Below are positions 22,901 through 30,590 of a stretch of DNA of 64,000 bases, piece after piece (the stretch's first letter is position 1; each line of letters begins with the position of its first letter). Source of the DNA: Paroedura picta. Taxonomy: Eukaryota > Chordata > Lepidosauria > Squamata > Gekkonidae. The position numbers and the translations under genes are program-made. Location of the stretch: assembly GCF_049243985.1 (NCBI RefSeq), contig NC_135384.1, forward strand, positions 17,604,501-17,668,500. Reading direction: 5' to 3'. The notes beneath the pieces are model-generated. The model did no database searches, was not told where the DNA came from, and saw nothing but the letters and a program-made list of their open reading frames with translations.

Positions 22901-24592
22901 CCGGCTCTCGCCGCCCCGTCGGCTCACCCGCTCCCCCGAGATCCTCTGCTGTCTCGCCTCTCCGCTGGCCGTCTCGCCTACTCGGGACTGAAAACTGCTC
23001 CGGGTCGGGGTCCGGGGCCCGCTCACCAGTGCCGGGCTCGTCCTCGTCGCTGGAGACGTCCTCACTCGACGCGATCCCCTCCGCCGTTGTATTACCAGTC
23101 CCTCCGGGCCCGGCCCGAGCTTGCTCACGGGCTTCAGCTGCCTGCAAGCGCCTGGCCAAGTCCGCCATGGCCCGCCGCAGGTCCTCTAGGGATTCCTCAG
23201 GTCCTACCGGGCGAAGCGCCTGCCTCAGCTGGGTGTCCCAGGTTGGGGCCAACCCCCCAGACCTCGGCGCGCTCCCCGCCGTGCTTGGGAACCCCATGGC
23301 CCGGCGCCTTCCCTTGGCCGCCGCTGCCGAGGGTCTCGGGGTCCCGGACAGCTGCTCCTGGCCCCCCGATTTTCGGAGGAAATCTCCCGGGGACATTAAA
23401 CTCATGTTCCCGGGGTTCGTGGGGGTCGAGACCGCCCCGTTGCTTGAAAACGCCATCTCTGGATCCGTCCCGATAAGCGCTCGGATGCGATGCCGACCCT
23501 GGAGTTCGGTGGGAAGCTCTTACGATGTCGGGAACCCGCTTGCTAACTGAAAAAACAGGGTGCCCCTTTGAAGAAAACGTCACGCCAGGCCTGGTGAACG
23601 ATACAACAGGAACAAGCTTTATTTCAGTAACGTGGAGTCCGCTGGTATGGAGTAAGAGCTTCCACCGAACTCCAGGTGGAAGCTCCCTTTTATACAAAAC
23701 CCACCTCCTTAGGCTGTATTGCCCCACCCAGTACTTGCGGAGGGAACATGCTGATACAATCATGACTCATGCACATATGCGAGGTTTTCCGGGGTTCCTG
23801 ATGGCCCATTTTCCTGGAACAAAGGGCCATCTCCGGGCCCTTGTCAAAAGGTGGTTGGGGGGACATTGAGGTTCTTTAGCGGCCATTGCCACCTCAACGA
23901 TCGGGTGGGGCGCCCAGCTGCCGGCTTGCCTATGATCACCATGCCCTACCTCCGTGATCGCGGGCGCCTCTGATGGCGGGGTTCGGTCCGGTTCCCAAGC
24001 CACCAAGGACCGAACCACGACATCTTCACAGGGAAGGTGTGCCAACAATGGCTCTCAGTTCTCCCTATGAATACAAGAGTGGATCCTCCATGTAAATATA
24101 AGAGTGGAGGGCAAGTAAAAGCCACCCCTCATTCCTTCGTTGAGGTCCACTCCCCACAGAGCTTAACAGATTCCCCAACCCTCAATACGCACCACACCAT
24201 TGACCGACAGTAATTGATCTCCACGCTTGAGACCGCCATGGCGGTCAGCCACACCCCCTGGGATGATGCGGGAAATGTAGATGGGGGAGTTCTGCTCCTT
24301 GCCCCCCATGATGTTGAAGCCCAGGCCTTCGTCCGTCTTGGGGAGCTCCACCACCCGTGGGTGCGCATGGCCCTCGCTTGCAGCAAAGGCAGCCACTGTC
24401 GCCTGGAAGTGGAAGAGGAACAGATTTTCAACCAACAAGCGGTACATTGATTCTGACACACAACAAGGTTTTAAACTCCTACATGGCCCCCCTTTTTCTC
24501 TGAGAGGCTTGCTCACATCCGTGGCCTGTTGCATTGATTATCATTTGACTCATTCCCCCCCATCATCATCCATCAAACTATCTTGTCTTGCA

Positions 24593-24636
<44 letters not shown>

Positions 24637-27600
24637 ACGCACGTGTGTGCAGGGATTCAGAAGACTAAGATCAGCTGCAAGGAACTCGGATCACATCTAG
24701 ACAAGATTTCCTTGGGGAGAAATATCACACACCTGGGCAAACCACTTGCTTATGAGTAACTGGTGCCTAGTTCTACTCACAAGCAAGAACCCCTGCCCGC
24801 TCCACCTGACAGCTTGCAGGATAACCGGGGTCTGGGCTTTGCAGAACGAGTGCAGAGGGCACCCAATCCTCAAAGTCATCCCAACATAATCGGGTGACAT
24901 GGAAATAGCCCTTGGAGTGGTAGCGGGGGGGGGGGGGAATCATTGCAGGCATTAATTCCGATCCACAAATGCACTTTAAGGTACACATTTAAAAAAAAGT
25001 AACAGAAAATAATTTCCAAGATTTATTTCTATCATTGAGTGGACCCACCTTCTTCTCAATTCTGCGATGTATCTCACACATGTAATTAATGGCATTAAAC
25101 AGGAGCCTAGTGGCACCTTGAAGACCAACAATGTTCATCCTCTCATAGAGATTTTGAGAGATTGGGCTTAGCTTCATCAGATAGAATCAGAGAGCTGGAA
25201 GGGCCATACAGGCCATCTCGTCCAACCACCTGCTCAACGTAGGATCACCCGTAAGCACCCAGGGTAAGTATCTGTCCAGCTGCTGCTTGAAGACTGCCAG
25301 TGAGGGGGAGCTCACCACTTCCTTAGGCAGCCGATTCTACTGCTAAATGACTCTATGAAAATTTCTTTTCCTCATATCTAGCCAGTACCGTTCTACATGT
25401 AGTTTGAACCCATGTCTGCGGGTCCCATCTTCTGTTACCAATAGGAACCTAGCCCCGTCTCAATCTCCTCTTCTTCAAGCAGAATATTCCCAAGTCCCTC
25501 AGCCTTTCCTCACAGCACCTGATGTTTGAAGTATTAGGAAGACTTTTATTGGATGGATAAGGGAATTATACAATGTGCTAGTCCAGGGATAGGCAAACTG
25601 TGGCCCACCAGATGTCCATGGACTACAATTTCCATGAGCCCCTGCCCCAGTTGAAGAAGGATGTAGACAAACTGGAGCGTGTCCAGAGGAGGGCAACAAA
25701 GATGGTGAGGGGTTTAGAGACCAAGACTTATGAGGAAAGGTTGGGGGAGCTTGGTCTGTTTAGCCTGGAGAGGAGACAACTGAGAGGGGATCTGATAATC
25801 ATCTTCAAGTATTTAAAAGGGCGCCATATAGAGCAGTGGTCATCAACCCCCGGTCCTTGGCCCAGTGGTGGGCCACGAAAACCTCACCACCGGGCCGTGG
25901 CGGGGAGAGAGGGAGGAGCCTTTGCTCAAAGCCTGATGAGTGCCGCACTGTGTGGAGGGAGGCGCGGCTGCCGCCATGCTGGTGGGTGCAAATGCGCTTG
26001 CGCGGAGCTCCACACAGGTGCTTTTGCATCCGCTGGCGGGCACAAATGTGCATATGCGACCGTTTGCGCAGAACTGTTGTGCATGAGCGTTTGTGCCCCC
26101 GTCAGGCGCAAACGCGCATGCGCGTTGCCAGGCTGCCCTCTCCCTTCCGCCCCTGCTAGCGGTCCCCAGCCCAGAGGGATGGACCAGAACCAACGGGATG
26201 AAATTTCTAAAGTTTTGCCAGCTGTAGAAATTCCATCTAAATATCCGGAAGAAGTTCCTGATAGTTAGAGCGGTTTCTCAGTGGAACGGACTTCCTCAGG
26301 AGGTGGTGGGTCCATCTTTGGAAATCTTTAAGCAGAGGCTGGATAGCCATCTGATGGAGAGGCTGTGTCATGGCCACGTCTCCAGAGGGTGCCTCTGCAC
26401 CACTGCCTGAGCTCATTCTGCCAGCTCCCTCGGAGGAAGAAGTGGAGGAGCTGGAGCAAAGCAGCAAGTCCCGATAGGGAGCCACAACCAGGTCCCAGCC
26501 AGGCAAGCACCATGCCCTCTGCACCAGCATTACCTCAGCCTGCAGCAACACCCCTGAACAGCCCAGACTCATCTCCAGAGCGCAGGAAGGAATGCAGGAG
26601 GACAACGTTGGCAACACGCAGGCAAAGTGCTCGCTTAGACTACAGCAACAGGCTAAGTTGGGCTCAGGTTGGGCTCATTCATCGGAGGAAGGCTGAGTGC
26701 CAGGTGCAGCCACTTGGTGTGACAGCTCAGCTTGTTCTTAAGCACAGCCGAAGTGCTTCTCAGTGTGGCTGCAACCCGTGCATATGTTCACCCGGTGCCT
26801 TGACTGGTTTCCTGCTCACTGACGCTTCAGCGAAGCTCTGTTTGACTGACTCCCGGCTTGACCCTTGCTTCACCCGACTAGACTACGCTTTGATTGAATG
26901 CCCCACAGATTCCTGGCTTGACCTTGGTAAAGACAACTCTTTCGGTTCTCCTTTGGACTTCATCCACTAGCAATTCCTGATAAGACCCGGACTGGACTTT
27001 TGACTACTCTCTTGTACACGCTTTGAACTTGCTTGACTCTGTAACCGTGCTTGCCCTTGCACTAACCCAGCATGTGCCTGGCTAGGGCAGCACAGGCTGA
27101 TTCTGTGAAGGTTCAAGGGGGTGGCACATTACGGCGGATGAGTGATAGGATTGTGAGTGTCCTGCACAGGGCAGGGGGTTGGACTCGATGACCCAGGAGG
27201 TCCCTTCCAACTCTATGTTTCTATGATTAATGACCTTATGCTAACTAGGGCTAAACGTGTGGGATATGAAATTCAACTTGAAGACTGGCAATTTTATTTA
27301 TTTATTTATTCATTCATTTATGTTTAGATTTATATACCACCACTCCCCAGCAGATCTCGTGGTGGATTATGTAATAAAATATTAAAAATACAATAAAACC
27401 CCCATAATTTACCCAATTAACAGTAAAAAACAATATAAGAGGCAGCAGTGGGCATCCTCTATAATCTATTCTAATCCCATCTTGTTCAGCCTGAGGCCCT
27501 GCCATCCCTCCAGTGAGAGGGGGAGCTGGTCCGATGGACCCTGGGATCCAAATTGGAAACCTGGGACTCTGCCCCGGCCTCAGCCAAAAGCCTGGCGGAA

Positions 27601-29392
27601 GAGCTCCGTCTTGCAGGCCCTGCGGAAAGAACTCCGGGAGGCCCCTCAGGTCCTCCGGCAGCTCATTCCACTAGGTTGGGGCCAGGACCGAGAAGGCCCT
27701 GGCCCTGGTTGAAGCCAGGCGAGTGTTCTGGGGGTCCGGGACAGACAGTAAATTTCTACCCACAGAATGAAGTGGTCTGCGGGGAGCATAAGCATTTGGG
27801 GGAAAAGTTTCCAAATAGTTATTATATAAAAGAAAATATAAATTCAGTACAGATGCCTGGTTTTATTCCTCACTCCTCCACATGCAACCAGCTGGGTGAC
27901 CTTGGGCTCGCCACAGCACTGATAAAGCTGTTCTGACCGAGCAGGAATATCAGGGCTCTCTCAGCCTCACCCACTGTAAGCCGCTTTGAGACTCCTTCAG
28001 GTAGGGAAAAGCGGCATATAAGAACCAACTCTACTTCTTCAGTAATATCAGGGCTCTCTCAACCTCACCCACCCCACAGGGTGCCTGTTGTGGGGAGAGG
28101 AATGGGAAGGCGACTGTAAGCCGCTTTGAGCCTCCTTCGGGTAGGGAAAAGCGGCATATAAGAACCGACTCTTCTTCTTCCTTTCAATGATTCCTTCATA
28201 ACTATAAGGACTAGAAACTTGCCTTAGAGAAAGAGAAAGCATCCACAGAATCAGTGAGCTACATACACCCAGCTTTGTCTTTTATACAGACTATAATTGC
28301 ACTCCCCTTTTCAAGTATTATACGTTGCCTAAAATGGGTGGTGGTCAGCTCTAAGGAGAAAAGGTGGCTACAAAGGTGTGTTGACAGGTTCTTTAAAATA
28401 CCTTAGCTGTGGCGTGAGCGCGGATTTCAGGACTCCCAGTAATATCCAGCGTGTCATATAACTGCTCATAGACCTGCCCAAAAGAGATGTGAGGGCGTCA
28501 GGGGGTGTATCCAGGGGACAGAAAAGGCCACCCCAAAAGTAAGGCAGGGGGATAACTGGAGGGGGAGGCGGTTGAGGAGAAATTGGGGGACCAGCAAAGG
28601 AGGCTGTGAGCAGGAGGAGGGTGTGTGAGAAGTGGGGACAGGAGGGATGAGATATGGGGAGGGGGGGCAGGGTTATCAGTGCTGCTGGGCGAAATGGAGG
28701 AACTGGGAAAGGAGACAAGGAGCTGTCCTCTGAGTGAGATTGACAAAGTTATCAAAAAAAAGGGGGGGGAGGGGGTGAAGATGTCAGACAGGAGCTCACC
28801 TCGCGGATGGCCGAGCAAAATTTACTCTGCAACACCCTCTGGAGGGCCTGCAGCTTCTGGGGGGGCACTTCCCCACTGCGCTGCAGCCGTTCCAGCAACT
28901 CCACCGCTCGGGCCACATCTGGACGGGGGGGGGAGAGCAGAGGCATCCGTGAGACGACAAGGCGCGGCAGGAGGAGGCGACAATGCCGGGCCCTCCTCGG
29001 GCTCACTGCGGGCGGCGGGGCTGGCCTGAGACGCCCGTCAGAGACCTCCTCGGAGCGGCCATGCCCAGGAAGGGCGCAGGCTCCATTTTCCGGCGGGGAG
29101 CGGCGCCCCAATCCTTCCCCCCGGAGCCACCGGCCGCTGCACGGTCCCCTCTCCGCCTGCCCAGCCCATGCCTGCCCTTCGCTAGTCCGGAGGCACCCGG
29201 GGGGGGGAGGGGGCGAGCGGGTCTGCCCACACCTGCCTGATCAGGGCCGGCCCCACGCTCTCCCCTCCCGCCTCGCTGTGCGGCTGACCGCTCGCCACCT
29301 CCGGCGCAGACGGGGCTCGCCCGCCCGCCCGCCGCCCGCCGCCCGCGCTCCTTACCCCTCTCGAGCCCCAGAGGCTCCGCCAGCGCTGCCAT
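13807..29392 (-). CDS. LIN7B: LIN7B (lin-7 homolog B), whole coding locus, five exons
   Basis: Small scaffold protein of the LIN7/VELI family, which in animals bridges MALS-CASK-MINT and MPP complexes at epithelial junctions and synapses. Joining exons 29392-29356, 28918-28800, 28473-28402, 24402-24193 and 13974-13807 gives 201 residues; the human protein, from memory, has 207. An L27 domain spans about residues 10-65 (exons 1-3). A PDZ domain spans about 93-175 with the carboxylate-binding loop GLGF at 102-105 (exons 4-5). A basic tail follows. All introns are GT-AG and frame is kept. The start is the ATG in [12 protein letters not shown], inside a CpG island. It lies in tandem downstream of SNRNP70, as in human. 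Family assignment is near certain. The B paralogue rests on synteny and the [18 protein letters not shown] ends. Its introns are inflated by transposons. Confidence 0.96.
14238..14623. mobile_element. hAT-type element (CAGTGGTTCTCAACCTGGG family)
   Basis: Ends CAGTGGTTCTCAACC and GGTTGAGAACCACTG are inverted repeats, 386 bp. Left duplication GTGTAAAG (14230-14237); right neighbour ATATAAAG (14624-14631), two bases different. It lies inside the CR1 at 13995-15415. Confidence 0.85.
14632..14910. mobile_element. hAT-type MITE rich in GCGCATGCGC motifs
   Basis: Runs from CGGGGGTCATCAACC to GGTTGGGGACCGCTA, directly abutting the previous element through the shared 8-mer; the right duplication GTGTAAAG is at 14911-14918. 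The interior is CpG-rich, with TGCGCATGCGCG at 14805-14816 and several GCGCATGTGCG variants. Confidence 0.8.
15533..15705 (-). mobile_element. 5S rRNA-derived SINE, diverged copy
   Basis: TTCAAGGCAAGAGATAGACA, GCCATTGCCTGCCTCTGTG, then TCCTCATCCAAGTGGTCACT and CTGAAATCAGCCAAGATTGG. The latter part is a decayed reverse complement of the 5S rRNA internal promoter region. Confidence 0.6.
15778..15955 (-). mobile_element. 5S rRNA-derived SINE, better copy
   Basis: GGTCTCCCATTCAAA ... CTGCTCAACTTCTGAGATCT GATGAGATCAGG matches the reverse complement of vertebrate 5S rRNA (GGTCTCCCATCCAAG ... CTGCTTAGCTTCCGAGATC). It is preceded by the same GTTTTCAAGGCAAGAGATG tail as the neighbour at 15533-15705. 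Confidence 0.7.
15984..16284 (+). mobile_element. Sauria SINE (tRNA head, BovB-type tail)
   Basis: Head with box B GGGAGTTCGATCCCAGCAGC, middle GGTTGACTCAGCCTTCCATC and GGCACTGGCAAACCACCCCG. The tail GGTCAGACATGACTCGGTGC resembles the BovB end TCGGACACGACTTCGCAC at 3410-3428. Nearly full length, in LIN7B intron 4. The flanks GTCCTTACATA and GCCCTTACATG may be the target duplication. Confidence 0.88.
16545..16572 (+). repeat. L2-type 3' end fragment
   Basis: GATGGTATATAAACCGAATG followed by AATAAATAA, the usual 3' terminus of L2-clade copies. Confidence 0.4.
16690..17000. repeat. Interspersed repeat fragments incl. CR1 3' end
   Basis: TAAGAACAGAAGAGCTCTGC ... CACACAGTGGCCAACCAGGG is a common sauropsid repeat. 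16888-16945 (CATAGAACTGGAAGGGACCT ...) is a minus-strand CR1 3' end. Confidence 0.55.
17000..17300 (-). mobile_element. LINE L2 3' fragment
   Basis: Contains CTCCGTCTTGCAGGCCCAGC, GGGAGCTCATTCC and TTGATCCAGGAGCTAACCGG, the reverse of the end of the L2 reverse transcriptase frame, as at 33295-33845. Confidence 0.6.
17310..17957 (-). mobile_element. CR1 LINE fragment split by the chromovirus
   Basis: Minus translation gives pieces such as [18 protein letters not shown] and LVDRNR-like text of the CR1 reverse transcriptase. The last repeat sequence, CAGTTTTTCTTC, resumes after the LTR element as TCTTCACAGGGAAGGTGTGC at 24023-24050. Confidence 0.65.
17958..18454 (-). repeat. 3' LTR of the chromovirus
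   Basis: 497 bp, paired with 23526-24022. It holds the end of the pol frame, which stops inside the LTR. Confidence 0.95.
18199..22341 (-). CDS. Pol of the chromovirus (fossil element)
   Basis: Long frame with, in order, an aspartic protease ([10 protein letters not shown]), reverse transcriptase with [11 protein letters not shown], RNase H ([16 protein letters not shown]), an integrase HHCC domain ([19 protein letters not shown]) and catalytic core ([14 protein letters not shown]). It ends with a chromodomain ([19 protein letters not shown]) of the kind that steers integration to histone-marked chromatin. The frame continues into the LTR for about 85 residues, which is unusual and may be family-specific. 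Confidence 0.93.
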   Translation of the reverse strand: MGRDQGDGRRSVYTGGVVFCGRQAGSQPGLGRRTPPGGQRRVSRGAETGSRQLSPQTTPEPRAGKETPGRSVPEMRGVRTFRSSVPTARGGGPRALPGGRCDTPPAGTPGGGPPQRTGKRPGDGKRPGPAVDGAGQQVPRCEGKPLQHEARPPNVVILELRNPENGLSWVGEALLDSGCDHSMVHPQIARALGLPKRIRKVPLVFVQMDGSPIQGGPFGEEVGPIAIHIGDHQELRWLIQVPVAGYRAVLGLDWLKEHNPVVDWRAGTLKFDLTVGARHRVPHENSSHKRTAARPRGAAAAQQEIPEPEVPPEYRDLAAVFSEREADELPPHRRTDCAINIPEGAVLPKGRIYKMSEGELKDLREFLGKNLARGFIRPASSPMGAPVLFVRKKDGSRRLCQDYRGLNAIAAGNAYPLPLIPDLLARLGKGTLFTKLDLREAYYRVRIREGDEWKTAFNCQLGQFEFNVMPFGLSGAPGVFMSLINEVLQDLLFQGVVVYLDDVLIYSQDPQEHVTLVREVLKRLLANHLYVKLAKCEFHRPSLDYLGYRISAQGIAMDPEKVQAVLAWERPRTRKQLQSFLGFANFFRGFIPRYSSVVAPLTDLLGTKGRGPRATRPSAALGWNEKSEAAFLALKQAFASEPTLLHVDPTQPMVVQVDASDAAAGAVLLQRDKAGQLRPAAYLSRKFAETERNWSTWEKEAFAIKFALTEWRHWLEETEEPFEVWTDHKNLEALRQPRSLNAKQMRWAEFFSRYNFKLGHIPGKENFLADALSRLPHYGEGYAPCTRSVFGEEQLGRGVVTRRRAREEWEPDPATAPLRDRLVAAYGTDEELAELRDSLILDSGLWRRGEAVYVPEGLRREALSLCHDAKTAGHFGFVKSWKLARRRFWWPSLRRDTKAYVSGCPVCLTCKPGVGKPKGLLHPLEVPTRPWSVISMDFITDLPPSKGKTVIWVVVDLFSKQAHFIPCASVPSASQLARMFLDHVFRLHGLPDKVISDRGSQFVSRFWQAFLRLLDIEQGLSSAYHPQTDGQTERVNQVLEQYLRCFGSYHQDTWVPLLPLAEFAYNNADHSSTEMSPFAVVYGTDLRHFPELGEVPARESADLREWGKRAGSCWKSLQEQLHKVKAAQKEDADRKRRPAEEIRPGDRVYLSTRNLRLNLPSKKLGPRFLGPFEVLAPINEVSVKLKLPKNLRHIHPVFHVSLLKKTPDGDVWHPVFSPPAPEVLPGGEHHEVADILDSRLHRGKLQYLVEWKDFALGDREWVWAADVLAPRLTERFHKRYPGRPGGLENGPLGGQNVVVRSLVAWEPDRTPPSEAPAITEVGHGDHRQAGSWAPHPIVEVAMAAKEPQCPPNHLLTRARRWPFVPGKWAIRNPGKPRICA
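21948..23456 (-). CDS. Gag of the chromovirus (fossil element)
   Basis: A 502-residue frame starting [12 protein letters not shown]. It has a charged disordered N-terminal half, a capsid-like helical region around [20 protein letters not shown], and one CCHC zinc knuckle [14 protein letters not shown] near the C-end. Overlaps the pol frame, as in elements that express Pol by ribosomal frameshifting. Confidence 0.9.
   Translation of the reverse strand: MAFSSNGAVSTPTNPGNMSLMSPGDFLRKSGGQEQLSGTPRPSAAAAKGRRRAMGFPSTAGSAPRSGGLAPTWDTQLRQALRPVGPEESLEDLRRAMADLARRLQAAEAREQARAGPGGTGNTTAEGIASSEDVSSDEDEPGTGERAPDPDPEQFSVPSRRDGQRRGETAEDLGGAGEPTGRREPDQRRSDVQGRERHGVVGQVGSRWSGAGRDGGRRESRIRRGSDYSPKRSPPELKARFDGTPDDLPQFLLHALTHARRYGDRYEDSEDLVWGVASCLQGKAGQWYLGMAERGDPATRDLQDFVVALRRRFQDPQAEDKAKSRIKGLRQGTRGVMDYIDIFRREAGKVFSWNEETQIEYFREGLNPKLREWAVIKGTEEDLSTLEGWCFVVAKLEASLGWAAAPPREAKGGSAEAPRPGPDNSRPKRPPNPERERRRREGLCLKCGGSGHFAAACQRQGGEDRGLSQGGGATRPQQARRAEDLRNEPGSAQATGNGQDLL
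23526..24022 (-). repeat. 5' LTR of the chromovirus
   Basis: 497 bp, one difference seen from the 3' LTR. It contains the element's own promoter by family rule. The inner end lies 70 bp before the gag ATG. Confidence 0.95.
24193..24402 (-). CDS. LIN7B: LIN7B coding exon 4 (linker and first half of PDZ)
   Basis: Seventy codons from [20 protein letters not shown] through the GLGF loop to LLSVNGV. The acceptor is CTTCCAG| and the donor is GTG|GTGCGT, a less common but valid donor. The 3' LTR-retroelement boundary is only 170 bp downstream in transcription (24022). Confidence 0.97.
24595..24634. repeat. (GT)n microsatellite, 20 units
   Basis: A pure GT tract in LIN7B intron 3. Confidence 0.97.
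25183..25525 (-). mobile_element. CR1 LINE 3' end
   Basis: GAGCTGGAAGGGCCATACAG GCCATCTCGTCCAACC is the reversed CR1 3' signature. CTTGAAGACTGCCAGTGAGG ... onward reads as the reverse of the RT C-terminus. Confidence 0.8.
25584..25645. mobile_element. Half of an hAT foldback MITE
   Basis: CAGGGATAGGCAAACTGTGG ... CATGAGCCCCTGCCC corresponds to the left half of the palindromic family at 13432-13567. The right half is missing at the junction with the CR1. Confidence 0.65.
25834..26170. mobile_element. hAT-type MITE with GCGCATGCGC motifs, right end lost
   Basis: Begins CAGTGGTCATCAACCCCCGG. The interior matches the element at 14632-14910 and includes CGCGCATGCGCG at 26113-26124. The right terminus and some CR1 sequence are deleted. 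Confidence 0.75.
26366..27094. mobile_element. Solo LTR (fossil), 729 bp
   Basis: Starts TGTCATGGCC, ends GGGCAGCACA, and is flanked by an exact 5-bp duplication GGCTG (26361-26365, 27095-27099) inside a CR1 whose sequence resumes correctly on the far side. TGT..ACA ends and a 5-bp duplication indicate an LTR retroelement reduced to one LTR. The family is unassigned; it does not resemble the 497-bp chromovirus LTR. Confidence 0.75.
27290..27765 (-). mobile_element. LINE L2 3' end
   Basis: (TTTA)n tail, then TTTAGATTTATATACCACCA and GAGCTCCGTCTTGCAGGCCC, GGCAGCTCATTCCACTAGGT. These are the reversed L2 3' end and RT C-terminus. Confidence 0.75.
27868..28175 (+). mobile_element. CORE-type SINE, two tandem 3' parts
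   Basis: The first part, 27868-28035, ends CATATAAGAACCAACTCTAC TTCTTC. The second, 28036-28175, begins AGTAATATCAGGGCTCTCTC and ends with the same AAGCGGCATATAAGAACCGA plus CTT tail. A partial duplication or an unequal-exchange product. Confidence 0.8.
28402..28473 (-). CDS. LIN7B: LIN7B coding exon 3 (end of L27)
   Basis: Seventy-two bases, 24 codons ([14 protein letters not shown] to AHATAK), bounded by GGGCAG| and |GTATTT. It is too short to stand out as an open frame but matches the family segment joining L27 to the PDZ linker. Confidence 0.95.
28800..28918 (-). CDS. LIN7B: LIN7B coding exon 2 (L27 domain)
   Basis: The acceptor ends GTCCAG and the exon opens with AT, completing Asp. 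Forty residues follow, from [10 protein letters not shown] to FCSAIRE, which are the first helices of the L27 heterodimerisation domain. The donor is GAG|GTGAGC. Confidence 0.96.
29356..29392 (-). CDS. LIN7B: LIN7B coding exon 1
   Basis: Codes for [12 protein letters not shown] plus the first base of an aspartate codon. The donor reads AGGG|GTAAGG, giving a phase-1 intron. The ATG lies in GC-rich promoter sequence, and the first codons match the conserved LIN7B N-terminus. Confidence 0.95.
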
Positions 29393-30330
29393 CTTCCCTC
29401 TCCAGCCCCGTCTCTCGCGTCAAAGCGTGCCAGGGAGGGCGGAGGGACGCGATCGGAGCTGCATTTGCAGCCTGGCACGCAGCCCTGCCCCCGGGGCCGC
29501 CGCTGCTGCTGCGCGTGCTGGGCTGCGCACGTGCGCTCGTCGCCCTGCCTCCCGCGCCCAATCGGGGTCCAAAGCGGGACAGGCGTCCGGGCCAGCACGC
29601 GGCTGGGGCGGGGCAACCCGGAGGCATCCCAATAAAAGGGACCCCCCCCGCGCTCCACCCTTCGTTTTAGGGTGCTGGGCACCGCAAAGAAAGGAAAGCG
29701 GTTTCTTATACCCCGCTTATCATTACCAGAAGGGGTCCCGGGGCTGCTTACAAACCCCTTCCCCTTCGTCTCGCCATGAAACGCAGCCTGTGAAGCTACT
29801 CTTAACCACCCTGGCTCAGTAAGGACTGGGATCATGGACACCAATTAAGTCAAATGTTTATAAGATCCGACCCACTCTAATGTGGATTTCCTTCTGGAAC
29901 ACAGGCCCTCCCGAAGGACAACTAAGTGCCAGGAAAGTCCAGGTAAATTTAAGTATTTCACACCTGAAAGATCCACTCTAGGGCTGATTCTGCACTTATA
30001 TTGTTCATTCCGTTGTGGATCCTGCTGAATTCAGATCGATTTGAACTCTATCTCACCCCCCCTTCCTTGAAACTTAAGTGTTCTGCACATGATTAGGGAA
30101 GCTCAGAAGAGGGGGGGGGCTCTTTCTTTTCTTGAAGGGGAGAGGGGATTGGAAACAGCAGAAGGGGAATTAATCCAAGAGGCAAATTTGCTGAGAGAAG
30201 TTAGAGCTTCCCCTTTAAGGGAAGCCTTGCAACCTGGAAACCAGGAAGCCTTTGAACTGGCCAAATTCAAAACAGCCTGCTTTCTCAATCTGAATCTTAA
30301 AATATTGAGTTTTAAAAGCACTCTGATATC

Positions 30331-30590
30331 GCACAAAAAAGGTAGGGTGACTCCGGATCAATCCTGCTTGTTGCGGAAGGAAAATTTAAATCGCCCAAAA
30401 TCAAAACGGAAATCGCATTCTGTGTAGACGCAAGGGACTGAATCGACCTGGGATTGGAATAAAAGCTCCGTGCAGTTTACACCCAGGATATCACGGGGGA
30501 AAGGTAGTGTCACTCTGGATCAATCATGCTTGTTGAAGATGAACAATTTAAATTGCCCCAAATCAAAATGGAAATCGCATTCACTGTGGA
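30331..30590. repeat. Direct duplication of an unknown unit
   Basis: About 95 bp at 30334-30425 (GGTAGGGTGACTCCGGATCA ... GGAAATCGCATTCTGTG) recurs at 30497-30588 (GGTAGTGTCACTCTGGATCA ... GGAAATCGCATTCACTG), offset about 163 bp, roughly 80 percent similar by eye. Confidence 0.75.

Larger units (their letters stand above)
17958..24022 (-). mobile_element. Ty3/Gypsy chromovirus (Sushi-ichi-like), looks whole
   Basis: Fossil-type LTR retroelement of 6065 bp in LIN7B intron 4, same strand as the gene. Parts in transcription order: 5' LTR 24022-23526, gag 23456-21948, pol to 18199 (protease, reverse transcriptase, RNase H, integrase, chromodomain), polypurine tract (TTTGGGGGGGCAG) at about 18456-18468, and 3' LTR 18454-17958. 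Termini are TGT..ACA. The 5-bp target duplication TCTTC is exact (17953-17957, 24023-24027). By eye the LTRs differ at one base in 497. Both long frames are open, so it looks whole, with no obvious breaks and a very recent insertion. The chromodomain places it among vertebrate chromoviruses, the lineage of Sushi-ichi. Confidence 0.95.
25646..27228 (+). mobile_element. CR1 LINE 3' part with two later insertions
   Basis: Frames read [40 protein letters not shown] and [11 protein letters not shown]. After the hAT insertion comes [20 protein letters not shown]-type text, and after the solo LTR comes ATTCTGTGAAGGTTCAAGGG, ending GGGGGTTGGACTCGATGACC ... TTTCTATGATT. The hAT element is 25834 to about 26170; the solo LTR is 26366-27094. 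Confidence 0.82.
28800..29650 (-). promoter_or_regulatory. LIN7B CpG-island promoter
   Basis: A dense GC- and CpG-rich block over exons 1-2 and the upstream flank. It contains an inverted CCAAT motif (CCCAATCGG on plus near 29559), a GGGGCGGGGC Sp1-type box near 29607 and TGCGCACGTGCGC at 29524-29536 (E-box/NRF1-like). No clear TATA box is placed for the minus strand. Typical of a broadly expressed vertebrate gene. Confidence 0.7.

Noticed and set aside
22766-23476. Long plus-strand frames opposite gag and pol
   Set aside because: GC-rich shadow frames of the chromovirus; no domains, and the minus-strand frames carry all the motifs.
28807-29670. Long plus-strand frames over the LIN7B promoter
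   Set aside because: Same composition effect, opposite the true exons 1 and 2.
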